A stretch of 64,000 nucleotides of DNA from Bradyrhizobium sp. LLZ17 (GTDB lineage: Bacteria > Pseudomonadota > Alphaproteobacteria > Rhizobiales > Xanthobacteraceae): the NCBI RefSeq assembly GCF_041200145.1, contig NZ_CP165734.1, forward strand, positions 930,001-994,000. The letters are read 5' to 3'. Below, in pieces: positions 1-7,390 of the stretch. The notes beneath the pieces were generated by a model, which saw nothing but the letters and a program-made list of their open reading frames with translations, was not told where the DNA came from and made no database searches. The position numbers were made by a program, and so were the translations under genes. Positions within the stretch are counted from its first letter, which is position 1; each line of letters begins with the position of its first letter.

Positions 1-1242
1 ATCTGGCTGAAACAGATGATCGACAAGCATGAGACGGCCGCAAAAGCGAGCGGCGCGCGCATCATGTTCTCCTGCGGCTTCGACTCGGTGCCGTTCGAGC
101 TCGGTACGTTCTTCGTGCAAGAGGAGGCCAGGCGAGTGTTCGGTGCGCCGGCGCCGCGCGTCAAGGGCCGTGTGCGGGACCTCAGCTGGAAGTTTTCCGG
201 CGGCACTTCGGCAAGCGCAAGGGTCACCTTCGAGGCGGTTGCGCAGGATCTCAGCCTGGTGTCGATCCTTAAAGATCCGTTTGCCTTCACGCCGGGATTC
301 GAAGGTCCGAAACAGCCGCGCGGCAACAAGCCTGTGTTCGAGGAAGACCTGCAGTCCTGGTCCGCCCCGTTCGCGATGGCGACGGTCAACACCCGCAACG
401 TCCATCGCTCCAACATGCTGATGGGATTTCCCTATGGCAGGGACTTCGTCTACGACGAGATGGTGCTGACGGGAGCGGGAGACGAAGGGCAGGCCAACGC
501 CAAGCTTGTCATGGCGGCCAACGGCCAAAAGACCGGTCCCGAAGCGCTGAGGCCTGGCGAGGGGCCGTCAAGGGAGGAGCGCGAAAACGGTCATTACGAT
601 CTGCTCTATATTGCAGTCGCTCCTGACGGCCGCCAGGTCCGAGCCGGGATCAAGGGAGACCTCGATCCAGGCTACGCGTCGACCGCGAAGATCATCTCCG
701 AATGCGCGATCTGCCTGTTGCGCGATGTGACGGACGTGCCGGCCGGCTTCTGGACGCCGGGCGCAGCGATGCAGCACAAGCTGATCAAGCGGCTGCAGGA
801 GCATGCGGGACTGACGTTCGAGGTGGAGAATCTAGCTGCCGGCTTCGCCTCTCCCCGCTTGCGGCAGGGCAATCGCATATGCGTGCACGGTGCAGCGTCA
901 TCGGCAGTCGGCCCCCTCTCCCGCTTGCGGGAGAGGGTTGGGGGAGAGGGTATGTCCGCGTCGGGATTGTCGAGAATTGCGGAGATTGTCCTGCGTGGTG
1001 AGAGCCCTCACCCGCCGCGCGCGGGACGATGCTTCGCATCGCCCGGGGCGCGTCGGCCTCTCCCGCAAGCGGGAGAGGCCGAGCAAGCCGCGCGGTCCTC
1101 GTGTAATCCATATGCGATTGCCCTGCCACTTGCGGGGAGAGGCCGGATTGGCACAGCAATCCGGGTGAGGGGGAGCCTCAGCGAGTCAAACTCTCAGCGC
1201 TCCCGCCGAGGCAGCCCCTCACCCCAGCCCTCTCCCCCGTAA
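1..1242 (+). CDS. Saccharopine dehydrogenase-like / trans-acting enoyl reductase family protein, 5' partial, abnormal C-terminus
   Basis: The frame is already open at base 1, so the N-terminal Rossmann nucleotide-binding part lies outside the window. The visible part starts in a conserved region (IMFSCGFDSVPFELG) typical of the saccharopine dehydrogenase-like oxidoreductases related to mycobacterial trans-acting enoyl reductases; the substrate is unknown. Family-like sequence continues to about base 832 (LTFEVEN). After that the frame runs for some 135 codons through palindromic repeats and translates to low-complexity Arg/Pro/Ser sequence. A TAG at 833-835 lies one base out of frame, so the native stop was probably lost by a one-base change. 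Family assignment is moderately sure; the tail is not normal protein sequence. Confidence 0.7.
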   Translation: MWLKQMIDKHETAAKASGARIMFSCGFDSVPFELGTFFVQEEARRVFGAPAPRVKGRVRDLSWKFSGGTSASARVTFEAVAQDLSLVSILKDPFAFTPGFEGPKQPRGNKPVFEEDLQSWSAPFAMATVNTRNVHRSNMLMGFPYGRDFVYDEMVLTGAGDEGQANAKLVMAANGQKTGPEALRPGEGPSREERENGHYDLLYIAVAPDGRQVRAGIKGDLDPGYASTAKIISECAICLLRDVTDVPAGFWTPGAAMQHKLIKRLQEHAGLTFEVENLAAGFASPRLRQGNRICVHGAASSAVGPLSRLRERVGGEGMSASGLSRIAEIVLRGESPHPPRAGRCFASPGARRPLPQAGEAEQAARSSCNPYAIALPLAGRGRIGTAIRVRGSLSESNSQRSRRGSPSPQPSPP

Positions 1243-1262
1243 GAACGGGGAGAGGGAGAGAG
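845..1262. repeat. Cluster of REP-like palindromes
   Basis: Several related hairpins lie here. One at 914-937 has perfect 11-bp arms (CCCTCTCCCGC) around TT. One at 1055-1080 has perfect 12-bp arms around AA. Weaker versions lie near 845-865, 1128-1160 and 1214-1262, and a related piece occurs at 9630-9656. They share the core CTCTCCCGC/GCGGGAGAG. They occupy the gap between two converging genes, but the upstream reading frame passes through them. Confidence 0.8.
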
Positions 1263-1266
1263 GCGG

Positions 1267-2463
1267 CTACACCGCCCGCGCGTCGTACGCGTACATGAAC
1301 TCCATGCTCTTGGAGCCCAGCGGCAACAGCCATTTCATCATCTGATTTCGCACCCAGGCGCCGGTGGCGCTGAATTCGCGCTTGCCGTTGCCGTTGCGGC
1401 GGGCCAAGGCGACGATCTTTTCCGCGCGCGGGCGCCGCTCTGCCTCGAAGGCCTGGAAGGTGGCGCTGAGCTCCTGGCCATCCTGCATCAGACGGGCAAG
1501 CCGCATCGCATCCTCGAGCGCGAGCGAGGCGCCCTGGCCGGCGTGGGGGCTGGTCGCATGCGCGGCATCGCCAATCAGCAGCGAACGCTTGCGCGACCAG
1601 GTCGGCAACGTGGCGACGTCGAGCGTATCGGTGACCACGATGGTCTCGGCGGCCTCGATGATCGCGGGGATCGGATCGTGCCAGCTATGGTGGAAGCTGC
1701 GCAGATGCTGCTTCAGCGTCCGCTCATCGAGCGCGCGGAACATCGCGGCGTCCATGCCGTGGGCGGGCTGCGTGCTCCACCACATCACACCGTCGCTGGG
1801 ATCGGGGCTGCAATAGCCGTAGCCGAAGAAGCCGCTCTGACCGAACGTGGTTTCGACGTGGCGGCCGACCGGCCTGCCGTCAAGAACCGAGTGCGGAACG
1901 AAACCGCCGAAGCCGATTAAGCCGGTGTTGAACGGCTGCGGCCCGTCCGGCACCACCTGGCGCCGCGCCACCGAGTGCACGCCGTCCGCGCCGATCAGGA
2001 AGTCACCTTCGGCGGTGGTGCCGTCGGCAAAATAGGCGATGATCGACTGGTCGCCGCGGTCCTCGACCTTGATCAGCCGCTTCTCGAAATAGAGCGACAC
2101 GCAGGAGCACCAGGCCTTGTCGATCAGCATCTCGTTCAGCGTTGCGCGGCAGACGTTGACCGCGGGCTGGCCGAAACGCCGCGCCATGTCGCGGTTGATC
2201 GAGCCGAGCCTTCGGCCCTCCTGCGAATAGAAGTTGAAGGACTCCGCGACCGAGCCGCGGCTGATGAGCTCGCCGGCGAGCCCGATCTCGTCGATGACCT
2301 GCATGCCGTTTGGCGCGATCTGGAGGCCGCCGCCGATGCCCTTGGAGTAGGGCCAGGTTTCGTAGATCGCGGATTCGATCCCGGCGCGGCGCAGCAGGAT
2401 CGCGGTGACGGGCCCGGCGATGCCGGCGCCGATGATCAGGGCCTTGCGGGGACGATGGGACAT
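1267..2463 (-). CDS. FAD-dependent monooxygenase (UbiH/salicylate hydroxylase class)
   Basis: A 398-residue flavoprotein, the usual size for class A aromatic or hydrophobic-substrate hydroxylases. The N-terminus has the ADP-binding motif GAGIAG (about residues 12-17), followed by a central GADGVHS motif (about 158-164) that contacts FAD and NAD(P)H, and LLIGDAAHATSPHAGQG (about 295-311), which binds the FAD ribityl chain. It should insert one oxygen atom into an organic substrate using NAD(P)H; the substrate cannot be read from sequence. It diverges from a MarR gene across a palindromic operator (2513-2533), so the pair is probably a ligand-induced detoxification or catabolic unit. The ATG at 2461-2463 has GGAG upstream. 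Confidence 0.88.
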   Translation of the reverse strand: MSHRPRKALIIGAGIAGPVTAILLRRAGIESAIYETWPYSKGIGGGLQIAPNGMQVIDEIGLAGELISRGSVAESFNFYSQEGRRLGSINRDMARRFGQPAVNVCRATLNEMLIDKAWCSCVSLYFEKRLIKVEDRGDQSIIAYFADGTTAEGDFLIGADGVHSVARRQVVPDGPQPFNTGLIGFGGFVPHSVLDGRPVGRHVETTFGQSGFFGYGYCSPDPSDGVMWWSTQPAHGMDAAMFRALDERTLKQHLRSFHHSWHDPIPAIIEAAETIVVTDTLDVATLPTWSRKRSLLIGDAAHATSPHAGQGASLALEDAMRLARLMQDGQELSATFQAFEAERRPRAEKIVALARRNGNGKREFSATGAWVRNQMMKWLLPLGSKSMEFMYAYDARAV

Positions 2464-2512
2464 GGCTTGCTCCGGGGGCTTCCGCGGTGATAGGAGAAAT
2501 CACGGTCGCTAA

Positions 2513-2533
2513 ATATCTTAGTGGCTAAGATAT
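2513..2533. promoter_or_regulatory. Palindromic operator, probably for the adjacent MarR regulator
   Basis: A perfect 9-bp inverted repeat ATATCTTAG-TGG-CTAAGATAT lies between the divergent monooxygenase and MarR genes. A further half site TAAGATAT at 2542-2549 overlaps the MarR start codon (2548). Size and position match MarR-family operators; the protein-DNA link is inferred. Confidence 0.7.
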
Positions 2534-2547
2534 ATATTCGGTAAGAT

Positions 2548-3078
2548 ATGAGGTCGGCCGTGTCAAGGGCGAAGGCGCGCGCGTTGTTGTTGGAAGAGCT
2601 CGAGGAGGCGATGCGGCGGTCGTCCGCGCAAGGCGTGCTCTATGGCCAGGCCGTTGCGGACGTTGCCGGAATTGCCAATTCCGACCTCGAATGCATGGAC
2701 ATCCTCTACCTGGAAGGCCGCGTCACCGCGGGCCGGCTCGCCGAAGTCACGGGGCTGACGACCGGCGCCATCACCGGCGTGGTCGACCGGCTCGAGAAGG
2801 CCGGTTTGGTGCGCCGCGAGCGCGACGAGACCGATCGCCGCAAGGTCTTCATCGCCGTGGTGCCGGAGACGGCCATGAAGATCGGCCGGCTCTACGTGCC
2901 GATGCAGCAGGCGATGGAGAAGGTGTTCAATGCCTATTCCGACGACGAGCTGCGGCTACTGCTGCGCTTCGCCAACGAGGGCTACAAGGGCGTGGTTGCG
3001 GCGACAGCGGCGCTGAAGGGCCTGCTCGATACGCCTCCGGATAAGCGCCCCGATCTCAAGCTGAAGAAGCGTCGTTAG
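2548..3078 (+). CDS. MarR family transcriptional regulator
   Basis: A 176-residue winged-helix regulator. The DNA-recognition region (about residues 55-100) reads GRLAEVTGLTTGAITGVVDRLEKAG followed by the wing VRRERDETDRRKV, the hallmark of MarR proteins. The C-terminal helices end in a Lys/Arg-rich tail (LKLKKRR). It faces the FAD monooxygenase gene and likely represses both genes until an aromatic or other small ligand binds. Its 3' end overlaps the convergent polysaccharide polymerase gene by 23 bp. The family is sure; the ligand is unknown. Confidence 0.9.
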   Translation: MRSAVSRAKARALLLEELEEAMRRSSAQGVLYGQAVADVAGIANSDLECMDILYLEGRVTAGRLAEVTGLTTGAITGVVDRLEKAGLVRRERDETDRRKVFIAVVPETAMKIGRLYVPMQQAMEKVFNAYSDDELRLLLRFANEGYKGVVAATAALKGLLDTPPDKRPDLKLKKRR

Positions 3079-4303
3079 TCTTGTAGGCCTGTGCGGCCGC
3101 GATCATGCCCCACATCGCGCCCAGCATCATCCAGAAGTGCCGCCAGTGGTCGGTGTCGATCACGAAGCTTTCGCCGACGGTGCCGACGAAGGCCGAGAAC
3201 ACCGCGAGATAAGCGCGCTGCCACGGCACCCGCACGAAGATGTGGCGGAAGCCCATCATCACCGTGGTGAAGACCAGCGCGGGATAGCACACGCCCGACA
3301 GCCAGCCGCCGGACATGAAGGCGTTGAGGTAGGAATTGTGCGTGTCCTCGGGGAAGAAGCGGTGAAATTGTAGCGGGCCGATGCCGAACGGCAGGTCGAG
3401 CGCCATCTCGGCACCGAGGATGTGCCGGCCGAACCGGCCGAAGCGGCCTTCGTCATAACTCTGGTCGAAGCTCGCGCGCTGCTTGAACATCTCGGCGATG
3501 CTGTCGAATGACAGCAGCACCGCGATCAGCGCCAGGCCCAGCACCACGGCAACGATCGCCATGATGATGATGCGCGAGCGCTGCGCGTTGGTGCGGCTGG
3601 TCAGCACCATCAGCGCCAGCATGAAGGCCGAGGTCAGGACCAGTCCGCCCCAGGCGGCGCGGGAGAAGGCGAGCAGGATCGCCAGCGACATGACGCTGAA
3701 CGCAATGAGATTGCGGAATGCCTTGCCCACCTTGTCCGAGACCACACTCTGGAGCGAGAACAACGCCGGCAGGATCAGGAAGGCGCCAAGCACGTTCGGA
3801 TCCTTGAACGTGCCGCGGGCGCGCTCGTACAGGGTCAGAAGGTCGTGGCCGCCGGGAACGAGGTTGAAATAGCCCGCGACCGCCGAGAGCGCGGCGACCA
3901 TTGCGCCGATCACGAGGCCGCGGCGCAGCATGTCGAGCCGGGCTGTCGTGTCCTCGGACATGACCATGGCGAAGAACACCACGGTCACCGCCATGTACCA
4001 GGAGGTCGCGATCCAGCTCGCGACCTCGGACTGATCGAGCAGCGGGATCGCGCTGATGGTGTAGCCGACATTGAGCAGCACCAATGCCAGCAGCAGCGGC
4101 ATCAGCACGAGCTTGAGCCGCAGGCCGGTGGCGAAGAAGGTGACGGTGGCGAGCAGCGTCACGATCTCGTAGGGGCTCGGCTCGATGAAGACGATCGCGC
4201 CGGACGCGCCGACCAGCCACACCAGCGCGCGCTGCAGGGCCAGCACGCCGGGCGCAGCGCGAACCGCTACACTCATGTCCCCGGTCGTTGCCGCATACGC
4301 CAT
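3056..4303 (-). CDS. O-antigen ligase/polymerase-like membrane protein (Wzy_C, exopolysaccharide)
   Basis: A 415-residue protein with about ten or more hydrophobic helices. A large periplasmic loop before the last helices holds the family motif DTHNSYLNAFMSGGW (about residues 319-333), typical of the WaaL/Wzy/ExoQ superfamily that joins polyprenyl-linked oligosaccharides. Next to a polyprenyl-phosphate sugar transferase and a GumC-like protein it is best read as the exopolysaccharide repeat-unit polymerase. The start could be the ATG at 4301-4303 or the one at 4274-4276, which has GGGGAC just upstream. The 3' end overlaps the convergent MarR gene. Confidence 0.82.
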   Translation of the reverse strand: MAYAATTGDMSVAVRAAPGVLALQRALVWLVGASGAIVFIEPSPYEIVTLLATVTFFATGLRLKLVLMPLLLALVLLNVGYTISAIPLLDQSEVASWIATSWYMAVTVVFFAMVMSEDTTARLDMLRRGLVIGAMVAALSAVAGYFNLVPGGHDLLTLYERARGTFKDPNVLGAFLILPALFSLQSVVSDKVGKAFRNLIAFSVMSLAILLAFSRAAWGGLVLTSAFMLALMVLTSRTNAQRSRIIIMAIVAVVLGLALIAVLLSFDSIAEMFKQRASFDQSYDEGRFGRFGRHILGAEMALDLPFGIGPLQFHRFFPEDTHNSYLNAFMSGGWLSGVCYPALVFTTVMMGFRHIFVRVPWQRAYLAVFSAFVGTVGESFVIDTDHWRHFWMMLGAMWGMIAAAQAYKTNDASSA

Positions 4304-4391
4304 TACACGCTCACACGTTTACGCAAACTGGTACACACACACGCTCGCTGTCATCGCCCGGTCGAGCCGGCGCATGACAGAGAAACTCAAC

Positions 4392-5996
4392 TCAATACGC
4401 GTTCTCGTTCTTGGTCAGCAGAGCGATCGGCGTTTTCAAGAGAATGACCAGGTCGAACAGCACTGACCAGTTCTCGATGTAGTAGAGGTCGAACTCGACG
4501 CGCTTCTGGATCTTCTCCTCGTTGTCGATCTCGCCGCGCCAGCCATTGACCTGGGCCCAGCCGGTGATGCCGGGCTTGACACGGTGGCGGGCGAAGTAGC
4601 CGTCGACGGCCTCGTCGAACAGCCGGCTCTGCAGCTTGCCCTGCACCGCGTGCGGCCGCGGGCCGACCAGGGAGAGATTGCCGGAGAAGATAACGTTGAA
4701 CAGCTGCGGCAGCTCGTCCAGGCTGGTCTTGCGAATGAAGCGGCCGACGCGGGTGACGCGCGGATCGTTCCTGGTCACGACCTTCGAGGCCGTCGGGTCG
4801 GCCTGGTGATGATACATCGAGCGGAACTTGTAGACGTCGATGCGCTCGTTGTTGAAGCCGAAGCGCTTCTGGCGGAACAGCACGGGGCCGGGACTGTCGA
4901 GCTTCACCGCCACTGCGACCAGCGCCATCACGGGGAGCGCGGCCAGCAATGCGAGGCCGCCGACGATACGGTCGAACAGCCATTTCATCACCAGATCCCA
5001 GTCGGTGATCGGCGCCTCGAACACGTCGAGCGTCGGCACCGTGCCGAGATAGGAATAGGAGCGGGGACGGAAGCGCAGCTTGTTGGTGTGCGCGGACAGC
5101 CGGATGTCGACCGGCAGCACCCAGAGCTTCTTCAGCATCTCGAGGATGCGCGTCTCCGCCGAGATCGGCAGCGCGAACAGCACGAGATCGACCCGGGTGC
5201 GGCGGGCGAACTCGACGATGTCGTCGACCTTGCCGAGCTTGGGCGCGCCGGCGCAGGTGTCGAGCGCACGGCTGTCGTTGCGATCGTCGAACACGCCGAG
5301 CACGTGGATGTCGGAATCCTCCTGCGCCTTGAGCGCCTCCACCAGCTGCTCGCCATTGTGGTCGGAGCCGACGATGATGGTGCGGCGATCGAGCCGGCCC
5401 TGACGCGCCCAGTTGCGCACCAGCGCGCGCAGCACGAGGCGCTCGCCGACCAGCCCGGCCAGTCCAAGAAAGAAGAAGGAGGCGAGCCACAGCCGCGACA
5501 CCTCGCCGCCGAGCTTGGCGAAGAAGGACGCGCCAATGAACAGCAGGAAGACGAAGGCCCAGGACGAGATCATCCGCGTCATCTGCCGCAGCTGTCCGCG
5601 GAACAGCTGCACTTGGTAGATGTCGGCGGCCTGGAAGCAGACGACCGCGGCAGTGGCCACGGCGAAGATCGCCGCGAGATAATCCCAGCGGAATCCGGCG
5701 AGCGGTATGATATAGCCGGCATAGACCACGATGCCGATGAAGCTCAGCAGCAGGAAATCGGCAGCGCGCGCGATGCCGGTGATCACGATCGGCGAATAGG
5801 CGCGGGCGACCTTCTGATTGACGATTTCGAGCGCAGCCGGCGTCAGCCGGCGGCGGCGTTCGACGAAAGCTGTTTCAGCCGGGTTGGCCGCGGCGCTGGT
5901 CGCGGCATCGAGCATCGAGCGTGCGTTGAGCGGTTCCACGGGCGTCCCGTCCATTCCAACAGCCCCGGGCCACGGCTTGGCGTCCCGGGTGAGCAT
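4392..5996 (-). CDS. Undecaprenyl-phosphate sugar phosphotransferase (exopolysaccharide initiating enzyme)
   Basis: A 534-residue polyisoprenyl-phosphate hexose-1-phosphate transferase of the WcaJ/ExoY class. The N-terminal half has four to five membrane helices and a CoA-binding-like Rossmann segment ([12 protein letters not shown], about 200). The C-terminal catalytic domain shows [40 protein letters not shown] and [12 protein letters not shown], all signature blocks. It transfers a sugar-1-phosphate, usually glucose, from a UDP-sugar onto undecaprenyl phosphate at the inner membrane, the first step of exopolysaccharide repeat-unit assembly. It is followed on the same strand, after 88 bp, by the polymerase gene. 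Confidence 0.92.
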   Translation of the reverse strand: MLTRDAKPWPGAVGMDGTPVEPLNARSMLDAATSAAANPAETAFVERRRRLTPAALEIVNQKVARAYSPIVITGIARAADFLLLSFIGIVVYAGYIIPLAGFRWDYLAAIFAVATAAVVCFQAADIYQVQLFRGQLRQMTRMISSWAFVFLLFIGASFFAKLGGEVSRLWLASFFFLGLAGLVGERLVLRALVRNWARQGRLDRRTIIVGSDHNGEQLVEALKAQEDSDIHVLGVFDDRNDSRALDTCAGAPKLGKVDDIVEFARRTRVDLVLFALPISAETRILEMLKKLWVLPVDIRLSAHTNKLRFRPRSYSYLGTVPTLDVFEAPITDWDLVMKWLFDRIVGGLALLAALPVMALVAVAVKLDSPGPVLFRQKRFGFNNERIDVYKFRSMYHHQADPTASKVVTRNDPRVTRVGRFIRKTSLDELPQLFNVIFSGNLSLVGPRPHAVQGKLQSRLFDEAVDGYFARHRVKPGITGWAQVNGWRGEIDNEEKIQKRVEFDLYYIENWSVLFDLVILLKTPIALLTKNENAY

Positions 5997-6056
5997 CCCC
6001 CGGGCTCATCGCTATCCGACAAATCGGAAGATTCTCTAAAGCGGTCTTAAGAATGG

Positions 6057-7190
6057 TTAATGATTTGCAAATGCGGCGCGGTACCCCGCGAGCACGCCGT
6101 CGACCATTGCCTGCTGGGAGAACTGCGCCGATATCCGCTCGCGAAGCGTCGCCGCTCGTCGTGCGGTCGCTTGCGGGTCTCCAAGCGCGGTCGCGATGGC
6201 TTCGGCCATCGCATCGGGATTGCTGGCGGCGAACAGGGCTGGGCTCTCCGCGCCAAAGATTTCGGGGATGCCGCCGACGCGCGCCGCGATCATGGGGATT
6301 CCGGCCGCGCCCGCCTCGATCACGACATAGGGCATGGAATCGCCGCGCGATGGCACGACCAGGAGCCGCCCCTTGGAAAAACCGTAGCGCGCCTTGACGT
6401 GGCCGATGAAGCGGATCGATCCGGTCAGGCCGAGCTTCTCGACCTGTGCCTTGAGTGCGGCCGTCTCTTCGCCGTCGCCGCCGAGCGTCAGCGTGACCTT
6501 CTTGCCGCCGGCATGCAGCCGCGCCACCGCATCGACCAGCAGGTCGGCGCCCTTGATGTGCCTGAACTCGCCGACATAGGCGAGGTCGGTGGCGTCCTCC
6601 GCGACGACGACGGGCTCGAACTCTTCCGGTGTCACGCCGTTGAAGACGCAATGCACCACGCCCTTGGGCGTACCGACGATGCGCTGGTAAGTGTCGCGGG
6701 CAAAGGCGCTCTCGAACAGGAACAGATCGGTCGCATGCATCAGCGCCCGCTCGAGCCGCGCGTAAAACTCGCCTTTGAAAGTGTTGAGCGGGTAGTGCAG
6801 CGAGCCACCGTGCGGGGTGTAGATGCGAATGGTCTTGTCCGAACGCCGCCGCATGCGCACGAAAGCGCCGGCCTTGGCGCCGTGGCCGTGCGTTACGTCG
6901 GGCTTGAGTTGCGCGATCAGGCGCCGCATCCGAAGCCACACCAGAAAATCCGCCGGCGAAGGCTCGCGGTGGATCGCCAGCCGATGCACGCCGAGCTTCA
7001 GCCGCGGCGCGAGCTCGGCCAACGCCTTGTCGGCGCGCTCGCCGCCGGTGAGACTGTCGGCGAGAATGCCGACATGATGACCGCGATCGACCTGCCCGTT
7101 GGCGAGATCGAGGATGTGCCGGATAATGCCGCCGACGGGTGCGCGCACGGCGTGAAGGATACGAAGCGGCTGGTCGGGAGAGGGGGGCAT
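6057..7190 (-). CDS. Glycosyltransferase family 4 protein
   Basis: About 377 residues with the GT-B fold. The N-terminal acceptor domain begins LRILHAVRAPVGGIIRHILD, with the glycine-rich loop. The C-terminal donor domain has YVGEFRHIKGADLLVDA and EAGAAGIPMIAARVGGIPEIF, where the conserved Glu and Gly-Gly-x-x-Glu contact the nucleotide sugar. It probably adds a sugar to the lipid-linked repeat unit begun by the downstream transferase. The ATG at 7188-7190 was chosen over an upstream in-frame TTG (7194-7196); neither has a strong ribosome site. It diverges from the GumC-like gene. Confidence 0.85.
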   Translation of the reverse strand: MPPSPDQPLRILHAVRAPVGGIIRHILDLANGQVDRGHHVGILADSLTGGERADKALAELAPRLKLGVHRLAIHREPSPADFLVWLRMRRLIAQLKPDVTHGHGAKAGAFVRMRRRSDKTIRIYTPHGGSLHYPLNTFKGEFYARLERALMHATDLFLFESAFARDTYQRIVGTPKGVVHCVFNGVTPEEFEPVVVAEDATDLAYVGEFRHIKGADLLVDAVARLHAGGKKVTLTLGGDGEETAALKAQVEKLGLTGSIRFIGHVKARYGFSKGRLLVVPSRGDSMPYVVIEAGAAGIPMIAARVGGIPEIFGAESPALFAASNPDAMAEAIATALGDPQATARRAATLRERISAQFSQQAMVDGVLAGYRAAFANH

Positions 7191-7260
7191 GATCAAACCA
7201 GCGCTCGACGGCGAATGCCGAACAAGTTCTCGGATATCGAGACGGATTAAGGGCCTTCAT

Positions 7261-7316
7261 GGTTAACAAACGGTGACGAGCGCGCGCGTGGCGGTTGTGA
7301 CACGCCACGATTAACC
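7261..7316. promoter_or_regulatory. Nested palindrome between divergent exopolysaccharide genes
   Basis: GGTTAA (7261-7266) pairs with TTAACC (7311-7316), enclosing an inner 7-bp inverted repeat CGTGGCG (7287-7293) / CGCCACG (7303-7309). It sits in the 200-bp divergent promoter region of the GT4 and GumC-like genes. A regulator-binding role is inferred from position only. Confidence 0.4.
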
Positions 7317-7390
7317 CAGCGGCAACCTTAATCGAGTGTAATCGCCCCGCTTGAGGTGGTTTGGTGGCGTTGCCCCCACGGGAGTGTTCG

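Noticed and set aside
845..1262. Possible CRISPR array in the repeat cluster
   Set aside because: The repeats are palindromes of uneven spacing without uniform spacers.
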